In this document: positions 35,920-48,575 of the stretch, piece after piece
Numbering within the stretch: position 1 is the stretch's first letter
Layout of the letters: each line of letters begins with the position of its first letter
Origin: Pomacea canaliculata
Taxonomy: Eukaryota; Mollusca; Gastropoda; Architaenioglossa; Ampullariidae
Assembly: GCF_003073045.1 (NCBI RefSeq)
Contig: NC_037593.1
Coordinates: 11,456,735-11,520,734 of the forward strand
Length of the DNA stretch: 64,000 nucleotides
Reading direction: 5' to 3'
Position numbers and translations under genes: made by a program
The notes under the pieces: model-generated
Seen by the model: only the letters and a program-made list of their open reading frames with translations
The model's database searches: none
What the model was told of the DNA's origin: nothing

Positions 35920-38851
35920 AGAAAAAAATGCTTTACCATAGAGCATCAGAGACTTTGAATGATGGAGGGCATTGTGAAGCTGATATTTAAACTCTGGCAT
36001 ACTCAAGAATGATATTTAAGTAATATAGAGTAGAAATGTATAGCTTGAGGTCTATTTAAATAGCATGTGGACGATTTCATTTCGACAACTTTCAAATTAG
36101 TGAGGTGTTGATAAGAAAATAACATGTTTGTGAGACAGATATGGCGATCATGTTACAGAGATTATCAGTGTGGCGTGGAAAGTATGTTATTAGCTCATAC
36201 GGTCGGAGCAATATGTTTCAGGTGTGTGCGGGTAGGGAGATAAGCTGTGACCCCAACAATAGTACTAGTGGTTGTGATTATCGTATCAGGCTGCAGTTTA
36301 CTAAGATCAAATCTTGTGAAGATGTTATTTGTATTAATCCAAGGTTTGAACACATATCACGTGTTATTATAGCATACTATAGTGTGTGTGTGAGAGAGAG
36401 AGCGCGCACAGTTGAAATGGCTTCAATTTTTAATAAACTTCTGAAATCTTTTAAAGATAATTGTTTTCTTTTTATCTTATATTGTTCATCTTATATTAAG
36501 TGGAAGTCATCAAGAACAGACAAAGTTAATACAAACGATTATACACGTATCTACTTTAACTGAAATTGAAATGTAACCCTAGTGCATATCTCGGGTAGGT
36601 AGATAATATATAGTGCTCCCAGTTTTTATGCACTTTTATTTTCGAAGCTGAGTGACATAAAATGAAGTAAATTTCCTTAGTTCAATCCAGAGGAGAGTCA
36701 CTTTGTCGAGTCAAGGCAGCTGGTGAATTACAACCATAATATAATCATCATCATACGAGTTAAAAAAAGAAGAAACAAAAATCCAGATTTAATTTTTGAC
36801 AGAAGAGTGAGACGAACGTCTATTTTAGAACATGATGTGGAGAAATGTGTTTACCTCCAGCGTATATTGCTGAATCGTAGCATCGATTATTTAGTTAATT
36901 AAAATTGTAGTGATTTCGCAATATATGGAAAATCCAAACAACATATAACAAATAACAAGTGCTACAACATTGGGCGAAATCAGGACCCAAGACCTGAAGT
37001 GACAAACACTTTCTTACTGCTCTAAGAGGTGGTAGGCCTCTGAGGTTGACATTATCTAACTGATAATGAGCCTTCCTTTCTGTATCTTTTTTTAATTCTC
37101 GATCTCGTGGGAAGAGAGAGCACCTATCTTAGGGATAAACAGCCCATCATGATAATTTGCTGGGAAGCAACTTATTAGTTGTGTCATTTTTTGCCTCCTC
37201 CTTAATCTAGATGCAAGTAGCGTTTCCACCGTTATCAGCGACTGCAGACGACAATCAGGTGTCTTTGCACACGAGTCCAACAGAAAATGTGCAGCCAGGA
37301 GACCTCAAGTATCTCAGTTATCTCCACATTTTCTTGCATCATTGTCCACATCGTCGCTCTCTCCGAGGTACGTCTCATCGTCTTGTTTTCAGTATCGCTG
37401 CTTTCATCGCTAAGACTTTCTTCCTCCTGCAAATCGACATCAGTTCTTTTATCAAGATTTACTCAGCCGGTCCGACACATGTTGGACATAAAATGTGTTC
37501 TTAAACAAAGGCAAAACAAAAGGTACGATTTCTCCACTACATACGACAAATATACGCAGATTGACTTGATTGCTTCTCTGTTGGTAACAAGGAGATTAAA
37601 CATTTCTAAAGCAGCAATTTCAGTATCCCTCAGAAACCGAGTTTTCTGATTCAACCTGTGTACTGATATGGTACAAAATAGAGTAATGGGGACAAACTAG
37701 GGAAAGAAAGAGATGACTAGTGAGAAAGGTAGATGTGTAAAAGAAGTTAAGTGACAGATAAACACTGTCAGGGCCTCAAGGTGAGCTCACGGACTGTTAT
37801 TATCTTAGTCCTGGTTTTCGACTGACGACCACTTATGTCAACACATTCCCCCGGAGAGGTGTTCTGCAGGTATTCTCCTTCCACAATGTTAACTGGAGAG
37901 AAGGAGAGATACTCAGATTAAGTTGTGAAAAGGGTTCTGTAAAGTTCATTGCACACTTCATCGTGAAATGGCTTTTGGATGAACACCGAAACAGCTGCAT
38001 GTAAGAGTCTCACAAATCTATTGAATCATCTCCTGCTCTCCTTCCAAAGGAAACAGGATGTTTATTTTGGGGGATGGGGACAGAAACCTATATACTGTTT
38101 ATCGAGTATCACATAGCACACATAGCACACAGTTTATGATTTCTTAATGCTTCTGTCCTCAGATATAAAATGACTTTTAAGTTACAGAAATGAATTATTT
38201 TTCTGTTTGTTTGGTCAGCTTTGCAATATTACCAAGATAAAATTCTTGGCTTCTTGCAGGACACTCTTTTTTCAAATGTTTGCACGAATACTGAAATATC
38301 TGCAATCAAAATATGTTTTTCAATGACATTACACTAATACTGTAATTAAAAGTACATTTAACAACTGTTATAAATAAACGCCTGCTTATTGACTAATTAA
38401 TTATAACTAAAATTGTTACTAAACATGTATTGCGATACTTTTCTTACAGCTGGCGTTCAGCAAGGTAGACCCTCCATCGTCTCATGAGATCACAAGAGCC
38501 GCCGTTTGGATTCGATTGGTAAGGAGATCGATCTTCTTAATGGTAATAAATACTTGCGAGTCGATTATCGTCTTTAGTTTGTCAAGTGTATTCTTTGATC
38601 AGGTGATTAAAAGCCGACCGGGCTGTGATTTCTTGGTTCTGATATGTATGAAACAAGAAAGAAAAACAACAACAGAAAACATAAATTATACTTTTGTGTT
38701 TCTTTGTGTTATAAGATAAAAACAACAAAAAATACCTGTTTGTGTGTATATATATATAGTCAAATGAAGTAGGCCAAGGGAACAAATTCTGATAACACAC
38801 GTTAACCAAGTGTCTGGTGTTTTGTCTTTTCAGAAAATCTAGATTCACGTG
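35920..38851. other. Spacer between SLC17 copies 2 and 3, with a noncoding leader exon
   Basis: No coding exon is seen. Most of it aligns with 46,185-48,575 upstream of copy 4, so it was carried in the copy 3/copy 4 duplication. The conserved part near the 3' end includes a likely leader exon (38,450-38,518). An open frame at 37,211-37,504 is not preserved in the second copy and is not supported as a gene. Confidence 0.7.
38450..38518 (+). promoter_or_regulatory. Probable 5'UTR exon of SLC17 copy 3
   Basis: A TTCTTACAG acceptor and a GATTG|GTAAGG donor bound 69 bases that are conserved with 48,180-48,248 upstream of copy 4. It would splice to the acceptor at 38,832-38,833, giving an 18-nt leader before the coding start. 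Confidence 0.5.
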
Positions 38852-41800
38852 ATGGAGGACGGTAAAACAAAGAGCAATGGCAACACAAAGGATGTCAGAC
38901 TTCACGTGGACGAGAAACCAAACGGTCGCGAAGGTACAGTAAGAGTTATCTCCCCTAAACTCTGTTACATTATTCACCTCATTATGTTTCCTGTGAAAAT
39001 ATTGTGGCCTGTGACAAAGTAAGAAATTCAACGTTTTAAAAAACCAAAGAAATGTATTAATTATATTGTGGATAATTACCTACGAGTATTCTCTACGTGT
39101 GTACAGAGTTATAAGAGTCTGCGTAATGTCTGCTCCTCTACATCAAGTCTGTAAAATAAAAAAAAAAAAATACATAATAGAACGGTACTGGGAGATTTTG
39201 GGGTTATACCTTGGTGTAATACTAACAGGCTCTAATCTTTAAGAAATTGGCCAAAAGCAGTTTTACTTTGTGAGCGAATGCTATTACTTTCAGGACGTGC
39301 ACTTTTGATATTTGTTTTACAATCATCAAGACTTGCTCTCGTTCATTGTCTCTGCTTCTTGATAACCTTTTTTGCTCCACTGAAAAGCATTTACCGAAAA
39401 CACTTGTAAAATTTATTAATATTATTTCTGATATCTTTGCTAAGTAATGCCATTAGTTAACACATGATAATGTGGTACAAAAGGTATTACTATTTTAGAC
39501 ATTAACATGGTTGCTACCCTTTCCTTTCTCATATAACACAATTTTGTATTTGCTTATATTTACTTGTATGTATCTTTTATCTGTGTAAATTTATTAAAGC
39601 TCTGTAGCTCTGTATACGTGAACTGTTGTGTATATCTAAAACTTCTTCATACCCTTGATGAGGGGAATAAATAAACTATAAAGTAAAATTTTAATTTGAA
39701 AAAATACAAGGCAAAATAGACGTTAAGATGGAGATGGATCAGCCGTTATTTTAATTCAGGCGAGTATTGTGTACAATGGGGTAAGACAAAGAACTGGTCT
39801 TTCTGTTTGTGTCTACAGAAGGTCGGTACTACATACCAGCTCGTTATATACTCACCTTCATGTCCTTCCTCGGCTTCTTCAACGTGTACTGTCTGCGGGC
39901 CAACCTGAGCGTTGCCATAGTTTCCATGGTCAATTCTACCACAAAGGAGAATGCTAGTGTTACTGAGGAGTGTCCAGAACCGACGAAAGCAAACAACACC
40001 AACTCGACCTCAACTACCTCAGTAAGTGTCAGATGGGAACAAATAAAGGTTACAGAAATATACAGACACATACAAACACAGAGAGACAAACTATAAATTA
40101 ATGATAATAGTTTAGAAGTTGTAACCATTGTGAGTTAAAAGAAATGTCGTAATTCCTTATTTTATACACAAGCTACATACATCATCATGATCCATCACCA
40201 TTTATCAGTACTAATTGGTTTAATTACAGTTTATGTGCAAAATAAGTCATCGTTTAAAGCCTCAAACGTATTCCTCAGTTGCATGAACTTTAGACAAACT
40301 GTGTAAAGCTCAGTGCGGCCTGTCTCGTGTGCAGACAGGAGAGTTCGACTGGGACGAGAAGACTCAAGGGCTGATACTCGGAGCCTTCTTCTACGGGTAC
40401 ATCGTGACGCAGATTCCGGGTGGCTGGCTGGCCGGGAGATTCGGAGGTAAACGACTGTTTGCGTACGGCCTTCTGTGCACCTCCGTGTTAACCTTGGTGA
40501 CCCCATTGGCTGCTCGCGCTGGTGTTGGTGTCGTGGTGGCCGTGCGCGTGCTGGAGGGCATCGGGGAGGTCAGTGACATATTCTGTGGCCAGCTCTCTCT
40601 CTCTCTCAGTTGTAAAATAACCCCGAGACATTACACTGTCCACAGGATAAATGAAAGTTCTCTCCAAGACAGAAAAATCCGATTTAGACTTAAATCACAG
40701 CCTCTCAAGATCGATAATGTAATTTATGTATTGTCACACAAGGATTGAACTCGCCCGATGACGGCGATTTACTACGAAATTGTAACTACTTCGAGTAAAT
40801 ATACATTGACCAAAGGTCGCATTAGAACTACAGACACAAACAGGAGCTGACATGTTAATAATAGCTGAGGCCCGATAACCTGATTTGTATTTTCAAATCG
40901 ACGAGCTTTCTTAGAAAACTAGACCTCAGCAGGTTATGATGTTATGTCACAGGCTGTGACCTTTCCTGCCATGCACTCCATGTGGGGAGTGTGGTCGCCG
41001 GTCTATGAACGCAGCAAAGCAGTTGCTTTCAGCCACGGAGGTAAACCAGCCTATGTTTCAGAATATGTTTATACTTTACCTCATAGGTATGTTTCGCCAA
41101 ACATGGTCTCAATTAAACAAATTGTTAAATAAGTCCAGAATAGTAAGCGGAAAAGGGTCATTAGCTTTCATAGAATGTTGCTAAAATGAGTAAGGAAGCT
41201 TAAACATATTCATTGAACAGCAAAATAAACACTGCTAAAATAAGTTTTTACTGTCTTGCTGACATCTTTGTGTGGTTCTTGTCTCGGTTGGACAGGTTCG
41301 CATCTGGGCACGGTGTTCGCCTTATCGATTTCTGGCATTTTATGTCAAAACGGATTTGCTGGTGGATGGCCTTCCGTCTTCTACGTGTTTGGTACGTTGA
41401 AAGTACGTTCTAATAAATGCATAATGGATTATTGAAGGGTAGACTGGTTGACCTCCCCTAATAATTTGTATGTCATTGACGCTGGCAGTTGGCGTGTAAG
41501 GCAGGGAAAGTTTTCCAGCAACAAGCCTGGGAGTCCTCATACTAGTCACATTGTGCCACCGTTGAACACACTAAACACTTGTCACAAATCGCTTTTAAAA
41601 ACACTTTAACATAACGTTTTACTGGAAAAAAAAGAGAAAGATAATTCCATTTCATGAAGGATCTTTGTCCGTTATGTCGTTAAATCAGTTGGATTACCAC
41701 AGATATAGGTTTCAACAGTCTAGAAACCACGTGCTATTGCTGTGCCAGGTGCCCTGGGCTGTCTGTGGTTTGTAGGATGGATGCTTTTGGTCAGCGAGAC

Positions 41801-44800
41801 ACCAGCCACACATCCCCGCATCTCGGATAAAGAGCGGCGCTACATTGAAAGCAACCTGGGCGCCAAGGCGGTAAGATGTGTGAACGACATATGGAAGGAC
41901 TAGAATTGTATTTTTGTTTTGTAGCTTATGTGCTTTCGAGCATTTTATCCAGCTCTTCTGTCTTGTACACTAACCGAAATGTTCATATAACATTGTTACC
42001 TGTATAGGTGAGACTGACCTGTAAGCATAAACAAAGAAACGTGCAGGATCCTTTACGTGTCATACTAGGCTAATTGAATATTTTTTTAACCTGCAATCAA
42101 GGAAAGTGTTAACATTCCATGGAAGAGCATCTTAACCTGCAAGGCTTTATGGGGCACAGCAGCCGGGCACTTCGCGTTCAACTGGGGCTCCTACAGCATG
42201 CTGACCTGTCTGCCCACCTACTTGAAGAAGATCCTTCATTACGACGTTAAGGAAGTGAGTTCCACGTGCATTCACCTCTCAGCGCGAACTTAGTTGTAAA
42301 TAGATTGTTATAAGGTTTATTACAACATAAGCACATGGTAGGGACTGCTGCAGAGTAATGGGACACAGATTGTGTTTTACAGGAAGGTTTCTTGTCGGCC
42401 GTGCCATACCTGATGCTGTGGGTGACTATGATCATTGCTGGATACTTAGCCGACTATCTTCGCGGTAATGGCTACCTGACTACAGTGGCCACCCGTAAGA
42501 TCTTCTTCTCTTTAGGTAAGTCAACGCTTAAGACAAGACTTTATGTATTCCAGAGGGAATTAAATGCAGATATATGAGTAAGCACGACAGCAAAACAACA
42601 ACAAGTCCTACTACCTAAACAACAGACAAGTTCAATGTCTTTGTCTTGCACGAAGGTACACGTAACCAGAAACACAAAGGAAGTTTCAGTGTGCTATTAT
42701 ATTATATACCTCGTGTTTGAGATTACCATGATGTATTCATGACAAAAACTGACAGTAAAATGACATGACAGGTGCAGTGCTTCCCACGGGTCTGTTGATT
42801 GGCACGTGCTTCGTAGGGTGTAACCACACGCTGGCCGTCATCCTGCTCACGCTGTCTGTGGGATTTTCGGGATTCAGTACTGCAGGCTACATCCCTAACC
42901 ATCTTGACATAGCCCCACGATTTGCAGGTAGTTATGGGGCATGATGCACTTTGACGATTTTACTTTTATTCTGTGTTCTTATCCTTTCTTCAAATCAGAG
43001 TGCTTTCTTGCGTGCTTGCATGCGTGCTTGTGTGTGTGTGTGTCCATTCAAATGTCGACAGTTATTACAGTGGCAAGTGAACAGCAAAATCTTTCATCAA
43101 AGTTGTCTTTCTGTGAATACAGGTATTCTGTATGGGATCACCAATGCTGTCGCTACCATACCTGGGTTTCTTGGTCCCCAAATTGTCGGGGTTCTGACAA
43201 ACAATAATGTAAGAACAAGAAATAAAGATCGACTTAAAGACAGAAAAACATACACAGGCAAAAAAGACAGACAGCTATAAATTTATAGAGGGATGGACGG
43301 ACAGAAGATGGCTGAAGGGACAAGCTGATGGATGACTGATATTTTTGTTGATTGGGGTATTTTGTTTTCCTTGAAAGAATTTTCCTGAAGCTAGGTGCAT
43401 AAGTTGCTTCATTGAAGATTGAAAAAAAAAAAGAAATCATTTTTTTCAAAATACCTTAAGTCACATGTAATGACCAGCTCCCTAACTAAAGCGTTCGAAT
43501 CTTCTCTTTTGTCGTCTGTTTACCGAAGCGAATTTATGGTCTTTGAAGTAAATGTTAAACTTAAAGTATCGGTAGCTAATGTTTTAATTTTGTTTCACAA
43601 AAGCTATGCTTAATACTATTACTAATTTTTTTTATTATGGTGAATCAGTTTTAAAGTCATGTTTGTCATCACGATGACAAATTTCTTTCGAATTTATAAA
43701 AGTCATGAGTACCTTTACGGTATATATACAGTGGAACCTCGGTTAGCGAACGCCTCGGATAGCGAATTTTTCGGTTAACGAACAAAAATTTCGCTAAAAA
43801 TTTGTCTCGGATAGCGAACAAAATTTCGGATAACGAACAAAAATTTCGTTAAAAATTTGTCTCCGATAGCGAACAAAATTTCGGATAACGAACAGCCACG
43901 TGAACCACACGTGACCGACCAGCATGTAATCATTCGCGCTCGAGACAGTTACGATCAGTCGTTCCTTACCTGTGCGCATCCTTCTTATTTAGTGATTGTT
44001 GTGCTTTATTTTAATAAGATAATCCTCAATCATGGCTCCAAAGAAGATTAAGAGCAATTAATAGTAGTGAGGTAATGACAAGGACGCGGCCAACAAATGA
44101 ATTGAAAAAGGAAATGATTTCAAAGTATGAAGGTGGCATGCGTCTGTCGGATATGTGATGTCTTCTTACCGAAGAGTTTTACAAAAAAGGCAGAAGGAAC
44201 AGACACTGGACAAGTTTTTTTCTTCAACCTCAAAGCTACAGAAAAGGGAAGTCTCCCCCGATTTTATAATGTCACGTGTGCTCATGGAGGGGGATTCAAA
44301 GCAGTAATTCCACCCCTTCCTCCCCACACCTGTTTCCAACCACGCAGTCAAAACGGCAAGTTTTCTGTTTAAATGCTTTCGTTAATGTTTTTATGTTTAT
44401 TTAACTCCGTTTATATTGCATTATAACTGTTCTCATTAAAACAAATACCTATATATATATACAGCCTGTAACTTTCAAATAGCGAGTCAACAGGGGCTGG
44501 GAACCAATTAAATCTATTTCCTTTATTTCTTATGGAAAAAATTGTTTCGGATAACGAACATTTCGGTTAACGAACAGCTTTCCAGAACGGATTAAGTTCG
44601 TTAACCGAGGTTCCACTGTATATATATTGCATTTTCTTTGCAGCAAACCTCGGGGCAGTGGCACATCTTCTTCTTCCTGACGGCGGCTGTCTATGCTGCC
44701 GGCGCCCTGCTCTTCTGTCTGTTCGTTGAAGGGGAGGAGCAGAAGTGGGCACGTGCCCCACCCAGCGCCGCCTCTGCTGCCACGCAAGAGAAGGAAGTGG

Positions 44801-44871
44801 AATTAGATGAGAAGATAATGAAGTCAGAAGAAAAGACAGTGAAGTCACACGAGAAGAGCACTCGTCTGTAG
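38852..44871 (+). CDS. SLC17-family anion transporter, copy 3 (complete, 526 aa)
   Basis: Coding exons: 38852-38933, 39819-40021, 40335-40568, 40953-41040, 41296-41391, 41749-41870, 42102-42254, 42383-42515, 42772-42927, 43123-43208, 44644-44871 (1,581 nt, phases intact). Marks: [20 protein letters not shown] (residues about 36-55), [17 protein letters not shown] lumenal loop, [95 protein letters not shown] and VGVLTNNN. The C-terminal tail is short and charged, with EKxVKS-type repeats. It is a membrane transporter of SLC17/sialin type with unknown substrate. Copies 4 and 5 are close relatives in exons and much of the introns. Intron 10 holds a Tigger-like element absent from them. The 5'UTR probably includes 38,450-38,518. 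It is the only clearly whole member of the young trio in this window. Confidence 0.95.
43729..44618 (+). mobile_element. Tigger/pogo-type DNA transposon, internally deleted
   Basis: Termini are CAGTGGAACCTCGGTTAGCG and its inverse CTCGGTTAACGAAC ... GGTTCCACTG, flanked by TA on both sides, as for Tc1/mariner-superfamily Tigger elements. Inside is the start of a transposase on the plus strand (MAPKKIKSN, then [19 protein letters not shown], the N-terminal DNA-binding region) in broken frames. The catalytic core is missing. At 890 bp it is non-autonomous. It lies in intron 10 of SLC17 copy 3, absent from copies 4 and 5 at the same place. Confidence 0.9.
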
Positions 44872-45404
44872 GTGAATTGTCTCGAACCTTCTCCGCCATT
44901 CAGAGGACAATTCCGTCAGAAACAGTACAAAATACAACAAAAACAAGCCGTCGCTCAGTTTGCAGCAAGTCAACGGATTCTTTATAGAAGAACATCTCAA
45001 TATCACTGTTGAGTTACTGGTGGTGGCATTAAAGTAGAAAACAAACATACATTTAATATACCTAGATGTAGTTTAATGCATGCTGCGTCCATATATATTT
45101 ATATATGCATACAATATTGGATAGAACACTACAATAATAATTATCAGTATTTACAATTTGATTCCGTTGCCGTAGTTTCTGAAGGACCGGTAAGTGGGTC
45201 GAGACCAGACCTTACGAAGTAATGGGGAACACAGTAGAACAAGTTTCTTAGTCTGTAGTACAGAATCGTTCTTTATATTTCTTTCTAGCCTGTGATTTCA
45301 TGTACCAAAGGCTCACGCACATTTCCTGTAGTAGTGAGTAGAGAAAAACTGAGTTTATAGCAAAATACCAGATGCAGTTTCTCTCAGAGATGGAGTAGAG
45401 AATG

Positions 45405-45640
45405 TGATAGTACAAAAGGAAGTCAAGAATCCAGATCCACGTTGGCTGAGAAAGACCGAACTCTGAGAGTTTATCCAAGAGTTTCCGCGGAATGATGGTG
45501 TTGAAGGCGGAGCTGTAGTCTTCAAACAGAAGGCAAGCATATGAGCCATGAGATTCAAAGTGCTGGAGGATAAAGTGAAGAGCTAAAGAGACAGCATCAT
45601 ACAACGATCGATTGTACCGATAACCTCTAATCAAGGCATA
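45405..45640 (-). mobile_element. Rex1-like LINE fragment (reverse-transcriptase N-terminal block)
   Basis: Minus-strand translation reads [39 protein letters not shown] and SEFGLSQPTWIWILDFL, with a better-preserved frame than the related piece at 34,006-34,218. It stops abruptly at DFL, where the sequence shared with the copy 5 flank begins. Confidence 0.75.
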
Positions 45641-48179
45641 TTAAATGTAATAATTCATTAAATGTCATATATAGGTAGAATCTCGAATGTTTCGTTATGA
45701 CGTTTTTTTTCTTAGGTCCTGGCAGACAGTTCACAAACAGTATCTTGGTATCTGATAGGGGGTGGGTGGGTGTGAGGCTGGTGGGCGTTGTCAAAGTCCC
45801 TGACTAGTCGTTCGAATAGTGCCCGAAGTGAGATGCATTAGGGAGGCAGTTTGTACTTGACCCATCCAGCCCATCCTGCGAGGGTCATAATCGAGATCGA
45901 ACCTGGACATGGATCGTCTCTGACCTGTTTAGTTCCCACGGTACGACACGTGCCCGCCACAGTGCAGGATCTGCATGCGCCACACTCTAGTCGCATTTTC
46001 CTTTGCATGTAACGGATTTCTGAATCAGCTGATGAAACAACAATCACCCCTTTATATCAAGGTTATCTGATGTGGCCTGGACTTGCCACTGAATCATTGA
46101 AGGATTAGATATGACTAATATAGGATAGTGCTACAGAGGTTATGATTGAGTTACTACCTTTAGTTGGCGCTGTCGAATGCGGAATATTTAAACTCAAGAA
46201 TGATATTTAAAATTTCCGTTCAAGAATCGGTTAAAAGTAATATAGAGTAGAAATGTATAGCTTGAAAGGTCTATTTCAGTAGCATTTGGAGGATTTCATT
46301 TCGACAACTTTCAAATTTGTGAGGTGTTGATAAGTTGTGAGACAAATGTGGCGATCATGTTACAGAGATTATCAGTGTGTTATTAGCGCATATGGGCGTG
46401 GCAATATCTTTCAGGTGTGTGCGGGGGGGGGGGATAAGCTGTGAACCCAACAATAGTATAAGTGGTTGTGATTTGGATCAGGATGCAGTTTACTACGATC
46501 AAATGTTGTGACACTGTTATTTGTATTAATCAAAGTGTTGAACACATCATGCGTTATAACATTCTCGTGTAAGTGTGTGTGAGAGAGAGAGGGAGCGTAC
46601 AATTGAACTGGCTTCAATTTTTAATAAACTTTTAAAATGTTTTAAACATGATTTTCTTTTTATATCATAATGCATTTTGTCTTTACATGATTTTGTTTTC
46701 TAATTTGAACATGCAATGCACAGGCAAATAATAAGTAACCTTTGAACTTTCTATTGCTGACATTCTCGTGAAAGCATTGTGCAGCTCATAGCAAGTGCTG
46801 TTATCGTAGTGCTGTCTTAGTGTTAGAAAAGAATTGACTACTTCAAAGGCCACTGATCTGCAAAACCATTTGTTGATATTTCCCACTAAGATGTTGAAGT
46901 TGTCCCAGTGTTATCGCTGTATGGCCGACATTTTTAACCTCCAACAGGCGTTATCTGTAGCGACGGTGACAATGTCGGTAACTACACTGACGAAGCCATC
47001 AGACAGAAAGTCACTGTTAAAGGAAATTGATTATATGAAGTGCAGTCTTAATTCGCTATCTTATATTAAGTGGAAGTCACCAAGAACAGACTAATTTAAA
47101 ACAAACGATTATACATCGTTGAAATTGAAATGTAGAGAATATAGTGCTCCCAATTTTTAGGCACTTTTTTTCGAAGCAAGTTTTGTAAATTTTCTTAGTT
47201 CAGTTGAGATGAGAGTCACTTTGTCTAGTCAAGGCAGCTAGTTAATTACAGCAACCATAATATAATCATCATCATAGGAGTCACAAAGAGAAGAAACAAA
47301 TATCCAAACTTGGTTTTTGTCAGGAGAGTGAGACGAACGTCCATTTTAGAGGACATAATGTGGAGAAAAGTGTTTCCCTCCGGCGTAGTTTGCTGAATGG
47401 TAGCATTGCTTACTAAGTTAATTAAAATGGTGCTGATATCGCAATATCAGGAAACTCCAAACAACAGGTGAACAGGTGCGAGAAAATTGGGCGAAATCTA
47501 GACCGAAGACCTGAAGTGACAAACACTTTATTGCTGCTCTGAGAGGTTGTAGGCCTCTAAGATTGACATTATCTAACTGATAATGAGCCTTGCTTTCTGT
47601 ATTTTTTTTTTTTTGAATTATTGATCTCGTGGGAAGAGAGAGCTCTTGTCTTATGGATAAACAGCCCATCATGATAATTTGCTGGGAAGCAACATATTAG
47701 TTTCATAATTGTTTGGGTTTTTTTCCTCCTCCTTAATCTAGCTGCAAGTAGCGTTTCCACCTTTATCAGCGATTACAGACGACAATTGTCATTGTCCACA
47801 TCGTCGCTCTCCCAGGTACGTCTAATCGTCTTGGAAATCGTTTTCAGTATCGCTGCTTTCATCGCTAAGGCTTTCTCTCCGTGCTCTACTAGCATTGTTG
47901 TAAATTTTAGGCCTATCTAGCTCGTACTTTAGAAGAAAAAGTTAATAAATAAGTTAAGGCCTTTATTATAACAATAATCTACCTTACATGAAGTACGTTT
48001 GAACAGAAATCTCGCCAATATTCTACACTACCTGTCCTTTTATGATTGTAAACATGGCGAGGCGTCGGGCAAGACGATGTTGAAATCGCAACGATCTAAA
48101 CATCATGTACTGAAACGACGAATAAATATGTTTGAGATAATGTTGTTACCAAAAGTGTACTGCGATACTCTTCTTACAG

Positions 48180-48248
48180 CTGGCGTTCAGCAAGGTAGAC
48201 CCTCCTTCATCTCGTGGGATCTCAAGCGCCTCCGTTTGGATTCGATTG
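48180..48248 (+). promoter_or_regulatory. Probable 5'UTR exon of SLC17 copy 4
   Basis: It has the same acceptor, donor and length (69 nt) as the leader exon of copy 3 at 38,450-38,518. It would splice to the acceptor at 48,550-48,551. Confidence 0.5.
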
Positions 48249-48575
48249 GTAAGAAGATCGATCTTCTTAATGGAAATAAATACTAACGAGTTGATTATCG
48301 TCTGTGGTTTGTCAAGTCTGTCCTTTGATCAGGGAATTAAATGCTGGTCTGACTGTGATGTCATGGTACTGATGTGTCTAAAACATGAAATAAAATACAA
48401 TAGCTGAAAACATAAGATATACTTTTTTGTTTCTTTGTGGTATAAGATTAAAAACATGAAGAAATACCTGTTTATGTATATATATATATAGTCAAATGAA
48501 GTAATCCAAAGGAACACATTCTGACAGGTGTGTGGTGTTTTGTCTTGTCAGAAAATCTTCATCTAGATGCGCGTG

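Larger units (their letters stand above)
44872..48575. other. Spacer between SLC17 copies 3 and 4
   Basis: The first part (44,872 to about 45,400) is the 3' flank shared with copy 5 (inverse of 57,985-58,542). Next come a LINE piece and a repeat otherwise found inside intron 10 of copy 2. From about 46,185 the sequence matches the region downstream of copy 2's exon 11. A leader exon for copy 4 is at 48,180-48,248. No host coding exon is seen. The mosaic order suggests deletion of an intervening gene end. Confidence 0.65.

Noticed and set aside
37211-37504. Plus-strand frame of 97 codons upstream of SLC17 copy 3, and the acidic frame on the other strand
   Set aside because: The homologous stretch upstream of copy 4 (about 47,740-47,870) is internally deleted and keeps neither frame.
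38582-39031. Long minus-strand frame of 149 codons
   Set aside because: It runs antisense across intron 1 and exon 1 of SLC17 copy 3 and is not kept in copy 4.
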